From NCBI GenBank assembly GCA_017479085.1, contig JAFVCQ010000201.1, forward strand, positions 1-39,371: a DNA stretch of 39,371 bases, read 5' to 3'. Of this stretch, positions 9,401-17,166 are shown one piece after another. The stretch's first letter is position 1. Every line of letters starts with the position of its first letter. Origin of the DNA: Lachnospiraceae bacterium (GTDB taxonomy: Bacteria > Bacillota > Clostridia > Lachnospirales > Lachnospiraceae). The position numbers and the translations under genes were made by a program. The notes under the pieces were generated by a model, which saw only the letters and a list, made by a program, of their open reading frames with translations, had not been told where the DNA came from and searched no databases.

Positions 9401-10875
9401 GACAGCATATCCCCAAGCTGTGACATAAAGATTGGAAATTCCGTCTGAAGCGCCAGATCGGTATTGTGAATATCAAAACCCAGAACCGCCACCGGATGTC
9501 CCTCCACGGTTCCATAATAGCCGGCGATTCCCCCCTCTTCATTTTTTATGATCGGAACCGCCCATTCCGGCAGCGTATACGTATATGCCTTTGTAATTCC
9601 AAACGCATAGTCCTCGACGTACTGTGTGACCGGGCTGCTCTGAAAGGACAGCACTGCACCGGACACCTCAGAATCCGTTTCGATATAACCAGTTCCACAG
9701 AAGTCTTTTTCAAAGTTAAAGAACAAAAATCCTGCCGTTGCCGGAAAATCAGAGAGGGAAAGCGCTTCCGGCAGGGAAATACCATCCAATACATACAGGT
9801 CATAGGAATCCTCTTTCTGTTTCAATACACCGGAATCCTCCGACTTGTATACCTCCACACTGTCATCTAAGGCTAAGGCCTTTTCCAAAAATACATTTCC
9901 CTCCGACAACAGCAGAATCTTCTTCTGCGTATCCGCTGTCACTACAATGCTCTGGCTGTTATCCTCTGTCAGACTGTCCTTTTCGCTCAGCTCTGCCTTT
10001 AGAACTGCGCTTCCATCCGTCGCAATACGCTGTTTCCCAAAATAGACAATCGCACTCTCCTGCGGATCGATCGTCACCGGCTGTATATCCGCAATCTCCC
10101 CATTCACATACAGACTGACATCCTGTGACACTTCCCGTTCCCCATAATTTGTAATCCGGCAGAGCGCTTCCACCCCATCCTCATCCACTGCATAATTCAC
10201 ATAATCCAGAGAACAGTTTTCACCGGTTGAAAACATATCCTGCACGATCAATGCTGCCTTATCATTCTGCCTCGTCCACCCGGTATAAGCAAAATCCGTA
10301 TCCGTATAACAGATGATCTGCACATTGTCCATACCGGCAATCACGGAATTCACAACACCGGCTGCCACATCCGGATTTCCCGCATTCATGGTGGGTTCCA
10401 TCTGTTCGAGCCGCTTTTTTAACGTGTTCTTATCCTTGCCCTGATACAGAACTGCCGCCTCACTGTTCGATTCGATCAGGGTGACTGTGGTATCCTCACT
10501 CATCGAATCAATCTCTCTTTTGGCTTCCTTCACACTGTGCTCAAGTCTGGTATCGCTGCTGTCATACAGATACTGCATACTGGCACTGTTGTCCATGACC
10601 AGCACTACATTTTCCTGTGCCGCACCGCCCTTTTTCCATATCGGTGCCATCAGCGCAAGGATCAGCAGCAGCATGAGCAAAATCTGCAGATACATCAGGA
10701 TATTCTGCTTCAGCTTCTCAAACGGTGTCTTCGCTTCCAGATTCTTGTAAATCTCCTGCCACAGCATCGTGGAGGAAAATGGTTCATCCTTTGCTTTCTG
10801 CTTTAATAAATATAATAAAATGATGACCGGTATCAGCGCCAAAAAGGCAAGCGGCCACATATTCTGTACTGTCAT
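6403..10875 (-). CDS. Giant membrane protein with three VWA domains and a glutamine-amidotransferase-like domain
   Basis: The 1490-residue start at 10875 is chosen because GGGAG sits 6 bases ahead of that ATG; a start at 10935 would overlap the DUF58 gene. Order: two membrane helices (about 8-28 and 60-80; BatA-type N-terminus), VWA1 with the metal-site motif DNSAS at 95-99, a beta-rich linker, two more helices (about 535-552 and 568-585), VWA2 with DISDS at 599-603 and LITDGNENE near 683, a GATase-like segment (about 820-920), VWA3 with DQSGS at 942-946, GGGTS near 1014 and LLTDGQDG near 1042, the rest of the GATase-like domain (about 1140-1215), a final helix near 1350-1370 and a charged Lys/Glu/Gln tail. 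VWA domains bind protein partners through a metal ion and are often remodelled by MoxR ATPases. It looks like a fusion of a BatA-like protein and a VWA/GATase protein. Substrate unknown. Confidence 0.88.
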   Translation of the reverse strand: MTVQNMWPLAFLALIPVIILLYLLKQKAKDEPFSSTMLWQEIYKNLEAKTPFEKLKQNILMYLQILLMLLLILALMAPIWKKGGAAQENVVLVMDNSASMQYLYDSSDTRLEHSVKEAKREIDSMSEDTTVTLIESNSEAAVLYQGKDKNTLKKRLEQMEPTMNAGNPDVAAGVVNSVIAGMDNVQIICYTDTDFAYTGWTRQNDKAALIVQDMFSTGENCSLDYVNYAVDEDGVEALCRITNYGEREVSQDVSLYVNGEIADIQPVTIDPQESAIVYFGKQRIATDGSAVLKAELSEKDSLTEDNSQSIVVTADTQKKILLLSEGNVFLEKALALDDSVEVYKSEDSGVLKQKEDSYDLYVLDGISLPEALSLSDFPATAGFLFFNFEKDFCGTGYIETDSEVSGAVLSFQSSPVTQYVEDYAFGITKAYTYTLPEWAVPIIKNEEGGIAGYYGTVEGHPVAVLGFDIHNTDLALQTEFPIFMSQLGDMLSGSGVEYSEIVNFPVTEESNVSPVDPVVVEGSQKQKKTGGRAIRNLILMLAVVLLVVEWIVYVRQVRSTKRNQFLVVRCLVLLAVILAMAGVSVPKKQKKSETIFLVDISDSMSGNQKELEAYLRKTVSDMPEHNLCGIVVFGKDTAVEQFLSDRKVFSTFTVNPVTAATNIEKAVQTAASMFDEGAGKRLVLITDGNENEGSMSLSATTIKGNDVELFTVTMEDSIGGNDEVYINGLTAPRVIHAGDHYNVTVSVTSNVETDARLSLYAGRNLKGQQDIHVNKGRNQFVFEDVGEEGAIAQYKAVIEPENDTISVNNTYVTFSQIEAKPKVLLIEGKAGEGNEFEKVLTAANIEYDKVTPKGAPVTISELNRYKAVITLDVYYDDLKPGFVDSLESYVKDFAGGYICIGGENSYALGNYRDTVLEELLPVYMDLQGEKEIPKMAMAMVIDQSGSMVMPAVEDSTVTGLDLAKQAAISGVSELRNTDEIGVMAFDDTYHWIVPMQQASDVEQIKDEIRTIAEGGGTSIYPALQQAYEQILSSDAKLKHIILLTDGQDGFTEYDDLINLINQAGITVSTVAVGSDSDQNLLSNLAQECGGRFYYTDINNSIPRIFAQEVYLSTNTYLVNGEFYPTITSSNELLSGVMEEGCPALLGYVATTPKQTTDVILESDQGDPLLSTWQCGLGRTVAWASDGNNEWTAEYAGWDRYPMLWSNLVNYVLSDTELGDDDLEVVKEGNTATVSYETKEYDKNTKVNAVITDENGNTKEVSLDAVKPGAFEAVLDMDEVGVYSVSVRKQADGEVIKSYNTAYANQYSAEYQFNSADSDFATFVKQAGGTEVTLEDDIWSKNQKAVPTRVSLTVPLLMLAVFLFLFDIIIRRFSVDMLVYVQKGWNVIKTKMQSPGRKKPVLHEETEHLREEHLAQRDAAVSRTEDVQQATSADTADMEIKGKRRKEQTGKKAERKAAEPGKRQDVQSQSQNEKLDMNQLLKKKQERNQKM

Positions 10876-10891
10876 ATCGTCTCCCAACCCT

Positions 10892-11773
10892 TCATTTTCC
10901 CTGCAGGATACCGTAAAAGCCATGCAGCATTGCATGGATCAACGAATCATCGGACTGCATGAAGATATAATCTGCCCCATATTTTCCGGCAAGTGTTTTC
11001 AGCGATTCCTGCAATCCCTGTAACTGTTCCCCGTACTGCCTGATCGTAGCATTGGACATGGTGATCTTCACACGCTCCCCTGTCTCCACATCGAGTATGT
11101 TAACGGTTCCCTCGTATGCAATCTGTCTCTCCTCTTTGGAAAGAATCTGAATCAGAACAATGGTCTGTTTCTTATAAGCCAGATATTTTACAGCTTCCTC
11201 AATCCCCTCTTTGTCCAGAAAATCACTGATAATGACAGATACACCCCCCACCGCCACAGGTCTTGACAGAATCGTCTTGTTGAGCGTGGTTCTCCCATCA
11301 AAGAAAATCCGGTTCAGAGCCGCAAGAATGTGTGGAAATGCAGACGCACCAGTGACACCCTTTCCCTGAGTGACGGAATTTTCTTTCATCTCGTGGATAT
11401 AGACACGGTCAAGATTATTCAGTATGATATAGGAAAGCGCTCCTGCAACCTGCAATGCCATCGTTGATTTGGGAATCTCTCCAAAGCACATCGACTTGCT
11501 GGTGTCGATAAAGATCTGGAATCTGCCCTCCTTCTCCTCCATAAACTGCTTGATATAGAGCTTATCAGTCCGTCCATATGCATTCCAGTCAATTCGTCTG
11601 ATATCATCCCCCAGCATATATTCCCGAAAATCCGAGAATTCCACCGAAGAACCCTTCGCACCGGACTTGCGGATTCCACTCATCCCCTGATCAAGGTGCA
11701 TCGACAGGCTCATTTTCAGTGTATTCAGTTTTTCAAAAAATCCCCTGTCAAAAATTGCAGATTCCACTCTCAT
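10892..11773 (-). CDS. DUF58 domain protein (MoxR partner)
   Basis: The 293-residue protein has the DUF58 hallmarks: GSSVEFSDFREYMLGDDIRRIDWNAYGRTDKLYIKQF-like sequence at about 41-77 (family pattern RRIDW...R...LYIK), followed by a VWA-like strand IFIDTSKSM with D90 and S94. DUF58 proteins are regularly encoded next to MoxR ATPases and VWA proteins; their biochemical role is not settled. It has no obvious signal peptide or membrane helix. It starts 8 bases after the MoxR stop and ends 16 bases before the triple-VWA start, which indicates tight co-expression. Confidence 0.9.
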   Translation of the reverse strand: MRVESAIFDRGFFEKLNTLKMSLSMHLDQGMSGIRKSGAKGSSVEFSDFREYMLGDDIRRIDWNAYGRTDKLYIKQFMEEKEGRFQIFIDTSKSMCFGEIPKSTMALQVAGALSYIILNNLDRVYIHEMKENSVTQGKGVTGASAFPHILAALNRIFFDGRTTLNKTILSRPVAVGGVSVIISDFLDKEGIEEAVKYLAYKKQTIVLIQILSKEERQIAYEGTVNILDVETGERVKITMSNATIRQYGEQLQGLQESLKTLAGKYGADYIFMQSDDSLIHAMLHGFYGILQGK

Positions 11774-11781
11774 CCTCCATT

Positions 11782-12765
11782 CTATCCAATATTGTCAAGC
11801 GCAGCGAGGATCTCTTCGATCACCTTATCCGCTGTCACTCCATCCGAGATTGCCTCAAAATTGAGTGCAAGGCGATGCCGGAGTGCCGGGTATGCCACAA
11901 ATTTAATGTCCTCAAACGCAACGTTATATCTTCCCTCCATAAATGCCCTTGCCTTTGCTGTCTTTACAATGGCCTGTGCAGCACGGGGACTTGCCCCTGT
12001 CTGTACATAGCTCTTTGTGATATCCGGCGATTCTGCTCGTTCAGGATGGGTTGCCACCACAAGGGATAATGCATAATCCATAACTGCATCGGATATCGGC
12101 ATATCCTTGACCATCGACCGGATCTCCATAATATCCTCTCCGGTCATCACCGAATTCCATTCCACCTTCTTATTCGTAACGGTGATATCCATGATCTCCT
12201 TCAGTTCTTCCTTCGTCGGAAATTCCACCAGCAGCTTAAATAAAAAACGGTCAAGCTGTGCCTCCGGAAGCGGGTAGGTCCCCTCATTCTCTATGGGATT
12301 CTGCGTTGCCAATACCATAAAGGGCTTTGGCATCTCATAGGTACGCTTTCCAACCGTTACTGTCTTCTCCTGCATCGCCTCTAACAGGGCAGACTGTGTC
12401 TTTGGGGTAGCACGGTTGATCTCGTCTGCCAGCACGATATTCGCAAAAATCGGCCCCGGCTCAAACTGAAACACATTATGGCCCTCCTCCTTGATGATCA
12501 GATTGGTTCCCGTCACATCGGCCGGCATCAGATCCGGTGTAAACTGGATTCTGGAAAAGCTCGTGGAAAGTACCCTGGAAATTGCTTTCACAAGCTCTGT
12601 CTTACCAAGCCCCGGAACCCCCTCCAGTAATACATTGCCATCCGAAAGGATTGCTAACAACACCTGTCGGATGATAGCCCGCTGCCCGATAATTCCTCTC
12701 CCGATCTCCTCCTCGCATCTTCTCACCTTCCCGATCATTTCCTGTAATGTCTTTTCATCTATCAT
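11782..12765 (-). CDS. MoxR-family AAA+ ATPase
   Basis: The 327-residue protein has Walker A GVPGLGKT at 49-56, Walker B ADEINRATPKTQSALLEAMQE and the sensor-1 region ATQNPIENEGTYPLPEAQLDRF, all diagnostic of MoxR ATPases. These act as chaperone-like machines that remodel or metal-load VWA-domain partners. The ATG has a strong GGAGGAG ribosome binding site. The gene lies 84 bases after the coiled-coil membrane protein and 8 bases before the DUF58 gene. The 84-base gap is one of the largest in the run, but I found no convincing promoter in it. Confidence 0.95.
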   Translation of the reverse strand: MIDEKTLQEMIGKVRRCEEEIGRGIIGQRAIIRQVLLAILSDGNVLLEGVPGLGKTELVKAISRVLSTSFSRIQFTPDLMPADVTGTNLIIKEEGHNVFQFEPGPIFANIVLADEINRATPKTQSALLEAMQEKTVTVGKRTYEMPKPFMVLATQNPIENEGTYPLPEAQLDRFLFKLLVEFPTKEELKEIMDITVTNKKVEWNSVMTGEDIMEIRSMVKDMPISDAVMDYALSLVVATHPERAESPDITKSYVQTGASPRAAQAIVKTAKARAFMEGRYNVAFEDIKFVAYPALRHRLALNFEAISDGVTADKVIEEILAALDNIG

Positions 12766-12849
12766 CTCTTACTCCTCCATTGACAATCTGATTCGTCCAA
12801 TATCATTGCGTTAGGGATTTTCCAGTAAACAGCCGGTTGCCCCATACCT

Positions 12850-14424
12850 CTAATTCAATCCATCAAAATAATTCTTTATCTTATCCTTTAACTTCGTCGG
12901 ATAATTGGAACCGTTTACTTTCTTATAAGCCTTCTCCTTATATTCTCCGGACACTTCTCCGTAGCTTACCTTATTGCCTCCCCATGTGCGGGACTGACTG
13001 GATTTTTCCATCGTACTGCTGTTATTCCCATTGGCTTTTCCGGTGAGATTCTCATCCGTTCCCACTTCTCCATCCGGTACGGTAATGTTCTCATTCGTCT
13101 TACGCGCACCTTCGCTTCCATCTTTACTGCCATAATTCCAACCTCCACCGGTACCGTTGCCGCCATTCTGATTTCCCTGACCACTGCCGGGCCCATTGCC
13201 GGATCCCTGACCGCCGGAAGGATTCTGTCCGTTTGCTCCATTATTCGAATTCCCGCTCTGACCGGAAGTTCCACTTTGCCCATTACTCTGGTTTCCGGCC
13301 TGATTGCCATTTTGCTGCCTGTTATTGCTTCCAGACTGGTTATTGCTGTTATTCGCATTATTGGCTGTATTCCGGCTATTGCTCTGCCCGCTGGAATTGT
13401 TGTTTGCAAAATCTGACTGACGATTCGAAAGATGCTCCAATGTGCTCGAGAGTGCATTGTCTGCTGACACATAATCACTCTGTGCATAATCCGAAGCCTT
13501 GTACTGCTCCGCAGCCTCCTTAAGCTCCTCATCTCCCACCGTCTCCGCAAGCTTTTTGAGCTTCTCGCAGGCATCTTTTTTGTCTTTTGCACTTCCATGC
13601 TCTGCCTTTTCCATCGCCTCCTGTGCTTCCTTTGCCAGATCCTGCTGCTTTCCGGCCGCTGCCTCTTTCCTTTCCTCCGCTGCCCTGTCCAGTGCCTCGC
13701 TGAGTGTCTTGTTCTCTGTCCGCTCGCTTGCCATCTCCAGTTTTTTGAGGATGCGTTCCTCTGCCTTTTTCAAATCCTCATTGGAATCGGCTTCCTTCAA
13801 TTCTTTTTTTGCCTGCTCTAACTGTTCGGTGAGCTCTGCGATCTCCGTCTCAGATATCTCTTTCTTCTGCCTTAATTCCTTTTCCACCTTTTCCAGTTGG
13901 GCAATCTCTTCCTGTGCCTCCCTGTGTACCGCATTTGTGTTTCTTGCCACATCTCTTGCCGGTGTATCGATCAAGCTGCTGACTACAAAGACCAGAGCAA
14001 GGGCAATAACTGCTGCCACCTGCCTTCCTCTGACATGCAGCGGAAATTCTTTCCGGATCAGAAAGGCATCTATGACCTTCAACGCATCCTTTTTCTGCAG
14101 GGAACTGAACGCATCCTCCCTGCCCTCCAAAAATAAGGCCGTGGAGATCCGTTCCTTATGCCCCTTTGCATCGGCCCGCAAGGCAGCCTCCATCATCGAT
14201 GGTGTCCGCCGTATCCCCATGATCAGGCCATAGAAAAAGGAGAGTATAACAACACCTGCTGCCACGGGCACAGCATAAAAAAATGGCACCACCAATGAAA
14301 TCAGGGACACCACGGTTGCAATCAGTAAGCCGATTCCGACCGCCCGAAATAACTGGTCCACGATGCTCTGCTCCCTGAGCCTTGCCCGTACCCGCTTCAC
14401 AAATTGTTTGATCGTTGTATCCAT
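12850..14424 (-). CDS. Membrane protein with coiled coil and long Asn/Gly/Gln/Ser-rich stretch
   Basis: I do not recognise a named family for the whole 524-residue protein. Visible parts: two adjacent membrane helices (about 25-48 and 50-70), a third (about 134-152), a charged Glu/Lys/Ala coiled coil (about 165-315), a low-complexity Asn/Gly/Gln/Ser stretch (about 340-430), and a short ordered C-terminus (about 485-524: EYKEKAYKKVNGSNYPTKLK, then DKIKNYFDGLN). That C-terminus resembles the tail seen in DUF4175-like proteins of other MoxR/DUF58 clusters, where the pattern is roughly A....I....P..........YF..L. The position directly upstream of MoxR supports a role in the same complex. The start has AAAGGAG upstream. 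Confidence 0.75.
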   Translation of the reverse strand: MDTTIKQFVKRVRARLREQSIVDQLFRAVGIGLLIATVVSLISLVVPFFYAVPVAAGVVILSFFYGLIMGIRRTPSMMEAALRADAKGHKERISTALFLEGREDAFSSLQKKDALKVIDAFLIRKEFPLHVRGRQVAAVIALALVFVVSSLIDTPARDVARNTNAVHREAQEEIAQLEKVEKELRQKKEISETEIAELTEQLEQAKKELKEADSNEDLKKAEERILKKLEMASERTENKTLSEALDRAAEERKEAAAGKQQDLAKEAQEAMEKAEHGSAKDKKDACEKLKKLAETVGDEELKEAAEQYKASDYAQSDYVSADNALSSTLEHLSNRQSDFANNNSSGQSNSRNTANNANNSNNQSGSNNRQQNGNQAGNQSNGQSGTSGQSGNSNNGANGQNPSGGQGSGNGPGSGQGNQNGGNGTGGGWNYGSKDGSEGARKTNENITVPDGEVGTDENLTGKANGNNSSTMEKSSQSRTWGGNKVSYGEVSGEYKEKAYKKVNGSNYPTKLKDKIKNYFDGLN

Positions 14425-14449
14425 ATGGAACGCTCCTTTCCCTATTAGA

Positions 14450-15298
14450 CTAGGCCAAATTGATTTTCTCTCCGATCAAGATCGCTTTCGCATCCTCCCC
14501 ATGTCCAATCTCGCCTGTCTTTGCAATCGGAACAGACGAACCGGCATACTGTATGACCAGATCCACGATGGACGGGACACATCCCTTCTCTTCCATCTCC
14601 GTAAAGGTTCCAAGCAGAATGCCCCCAACCTCATCGAACACCCCCATCTGCTTTAACTGACTCAGATAGGTTACCATCTGCGGCACAGTACCATGAAAGG
14701 CTTCCAACAGTAAAATTTTATCCTTCATATCCGGCCAGTACGGTGTTCCTGCCAGCTTGAGCAGGCACCTGATATTGCCGCCAACCACAATGCCCTGCAT
14801 AGTTCCCTTCTGTATCCAATCGTATGAAAACGTGTATAATTCCTTTTTATCATAAAACAGCATATTTGTAAAACGCGCAATCTGATTCGCCGCATCCGCA
14901 TACACCAGATTCCTCACCTGATACAGCACCGACGACTTTCCCGTCTTGGCATAGATCGCATTGATCACTGTGGTCAGGTCACTATATCCCCAGAAACTCT
15001 TATCGCTCCCGGCGATCAGGGAATAATCCAGATACGGCAGTATCTCATTTGCGAGATCACCTCCTGAAAGGTCAAAAATTGCACGGATTTCCTCCTCCTT
15101 GTAAAAATTCATAAGGCTTTCAGCTCTCTGCCTTGCCGAACCACTAAATACAGAATGATCTTGATAAATATAGTCTCCAAATACCGGAATGAGTCCCATC
15201 TGCGAGAGCAGATCTCCCAACCGCTCCAACTGCTCCCTATGAGACTCCGGCTGTCCGTTCGAACAACATACGAGTGCCACCTTGTCTCCTGTTTTCAT
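14450..15298 (-). CDS. LD-carboxypeptidase, peptidase family S66
   Basis: Family S66 serine peptidases cleave L,D bonds in murein tetrapeptides or related compounds such as microcin C (MccF type). The predicted nucleophile is S106 in FWGYSDLT; the Ser-Glu-His triad is completed by E199 (LLLEAFHG) and H266 (GHGEDAK). The 282-residue length fits, and there is no signal peptide, so it should be cytoplasmic. It sits 33 bases after the ABC permease and 25 bases before the coiled-coil gene, inside the MoxR/VWA run. That placement hints at a link between the run and peptidoglycan peptide turnover; this is inference. Confidence 0.87.
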   Translation of the reverse strand: MKTGDKVALVCCSNGQPESHREQLERLGDLLSQMGLIPVFGDYIYQDHSVFSGSARQRAESLMNFYKEEEIRAIFDLSGGDLANEILPYLDYSLIAGSDKSFWGYSDLTTVINAIYAKTGKSSVLYQVRNLVYADAANQIARFTNMLFYDKKELYTFSYDWIQKGTMQGIVVGGNIRCLLKLAGTPYWPDMKDKILLLEAFHGTVPQMVTYLSQLKQMGVFDEVGGILLGTFTEMEEKGCVPSIVDLVIQYAGSSVPIAKTGEIGHGEDAKAILIGEKINLA

Positions 15299-15331
15299 AC
15301 ATATCTCCCCCTAAAATATTTTCACAGGATC

Positions 15332-16222
15332 TCACTTCTTTCTGTTTCGTGTCACACAGATATTTCTTGCTGCCAGATTCAAAAAGCCCAGTGCAATCAA
15401 CAGATTCAACACCACGGATATTGGAATCCATCCCTTGTAGATCCATCCCAACACCACCGACTGATTGCCTGCAGTCTCGATGATCTCATACAGACTGGTG
15501 CCGGACATGGTTCTCAATATAAAGTCAAAGAGCGGAGAATACGGATTGAACATCATGACCAGCGGAGCGGCTCCGGGACTAAAGCTGCCACCGTTTTTCA
15601 TACTGTAATAATTGGAAATTCCTATCCATGCATAAAATACAACGCCTGTGATCACCAGAATTCCCACTCCGATCGCAATCGTCAGAATGGTGGCCACAAT
15701 GGATTTTTTTACAAAGCTGGAGCAGAACACACCGACACTGCCGACATAGATCCCCAGATATAACAGGATTCCGATCAGTCCCAGCAATGCCCCCCAGTTC
15801 AATCCGCCCAGCACAAAGGCAATCGCGAGGATCGGTATACTGGAAATCATATACATCATAACCACGACCATTGCCGAACCCAGCTTGCCAAGTGCAATGG
15901 AAAACGGGGACACCGGTGTCGTCAGCATAATGTCCAGCGTCTGTCGTTCCCGCTCTCCCGATATGGAACCGGAGGTGATAATGGGAACAATCAGGCTGAG
16001 CAGACCGCACTCCGTACAGCCCAGAATCGGAAACAGCCAGACCAGAGAGGAATAATCGTATCCCGAAAAGCCCGTCATCATATTGGCAGAGGCCATTACC
16101 AGAATCACGATCAGAGTCAAAAACGCATCAATTCCCAATATGGCAAAGGACATTTTCATACTTCTCGAACCCACCATCAGTTCCTTTTTTAAGATTGGAT
16201 TTATACGAAGTTTCTTTTTCAT
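15332..16222 (-). CDS. ABC-2 type transporter permease
   Basis: This 296-residue, strongly hydrophobic protein begins with a basic stretch and a PILKKEL motif near residue 9, typical of ABC-2 permeases. About six membrane helices are visible. The segment SGSISGERERQTLDIMLTTP near residues 90-110 is the characteristic cytoplasmic loop of this family. It overlaps the ATPase gene by four bases (16219-16222) and so is translationally coupled to it. The cargo is unknown. The predicted transporter would be one permease with one ATPase, probably working as a homodimeric exporter or as a mechanotransmission unit. Confidence 0.92.
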   Translation of the reverse strand: MKKKLRINPILKKELMVGSRSMKMSFAILGIDAFLTLIVILVMASANMMTGFSGYDYSSLVWLFPILGCTECGLLSLIVPIITSGSISGERERQTLDIMLTTPVSPFSIALGKLGSAMVVVMMYMISSIPILAIAFVLGGLNWGALLGLIGILLYLGIYVGSVGVFCSSFVKKSIVATILTIAIGVGILVITGVVFYAWIGISNYYSMKNGGSFSPGAAPLVMMFNPYSPLFDFILRTMSGTSLYEIIETAGNQSVVLGWIYKGWIPISVVLNLLIALGFLNLAARNICVTRNRKK

Positions 16223-17166
16223 TCCTGATTCCCTCCTGTAATCTCAAGGAATAAGGATTCCAGATCCTCCTTCTCCCTGTAAAAATTGCTGACCGCTATA
16301 TCGCGTTCCACCAAAGTTTTCAAAAGCTTTGCGGCCTCCTGTTCCGAACCGGTGAAGGAAACCAGAATCTCATCCTCTGTATAGCTGACCTTGCTCACAG
16401 ATGGCTGCTCCTTCAGTACTGTGGCGATATACTCCCGTCCATCCTCCTCCCCCTGCCCGGACACTGTCGCCTTGATCCGGATTGGCTGTGTACCGGCTGA
16501 TTTCTGCATGATCTCCTCTACCTTGCCACTGATGATCAACTGACCATGCTCCATGATTCCGATACTGGTACACATCTCTGACAGCTCCGGAAGGATATGA
16601 GAACTGATAATAATCGTCTTTCCCATCGTGCCCAGATTCTTCAACACTTCTTTCATTTCAAATCTGGCTCTCGGATCCAGACCGGAATTCGGCTCATCAA
16701 GCACCAACAGATCCGGATTGTGAATCAAGGCTCTGGCCACACACAACCGCTGCTTCATTCCCCTGGAAAGCGTGTCTACAAAGGCCTCCCTCTTGTCTGA
16801 CAGATTGACCAGTTCGAGCAGACCCTCCGAAATCTCACATACCTCCTCCCTCTCCATTCCATACATCGAACCATAGAACTCCATGTACTCCATCACTTTC
16901 AAATTATCATACACACCAAAGAAATCGGGTACATATCCGACCTTCCTCTTGATGTCATCCGGACGGAGAAGTGCATTCACCCCATCGATCAACACGGTTC
17001 CACTGCTGGCCTTCAGCAAGCCACAGACAATCCGCATGGTTGTCGTCTTCCCCGCACCATTCGGCCCTACAAATCCAAAGATCTCACCCTTGTCAATATG
17101 GAGGTTTAGGTCATTTAATGCCAAAAATTTTCCATACCGCTTTGTCAAATTCTGAATTTCCAACAT
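16219..17166 (-). CDS. ABC transporter ATP-binding protein
   Basis: The 315-residue protein has Walker A GPNGAGKT at 34-41, the signature LSRGMKQRL, Walker B LLVLDEPNSGLD and a switch histidine in SSHILPE. The C-terminal 90 residues form the extension common in ABC-2 exporters. Its ATG overlaps the stop of the 811-residue exported protein gene (TAATG), and its own end overlaps the permease start, so all three are coupled. The ATPase is related in type to the GldA-like protein at 36259-37296. Confidence 0.95.
   Translation of the reverse strand: MLEIQNLTKRYGKFLALNDLNLHIDKGEIFGFVGPNGAGKTTTMRIVCGLLKASSGTVLIDGVNALLRPDDIKRKVGYVPDFFGVYDNLKVMEYMEFYGSMYGMEREEVCEISEGLLELVNLSDKREAFVDTLSRGMKQRLCVARALIHNPDLLVLDEPNSGLDPRARFEMKEVLKNLGTMGKTIIISSHILPELSEMCTSIGIMEHGQLIISGKVEEIMQKSAGTQPIRIKATVSGQGEEDGREYIATVLKEQPSVSKVSYTEDEILVSFTGSEQEAAKLLKTLVERDIAVSNFYREKEDLESLFLEITGGNQE

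Noticed and set aside
10876-10935. Upstream start of the triple-VWA protein
   Set aside because: It would overlap the DUF58 gene by 44 bases and add a stretch unlike the family N-terminus; ATG 10875 has the better ribosome binding site.
13135-13407. Repetitive sequence as a tandem DNA repeat or CRISPR-like array
   Set aside because: There is no fixed repeat unit or spacer pattern; the repetition comes from Asn/Gly/Gln/Ser codons in a low-complexity protein segment.
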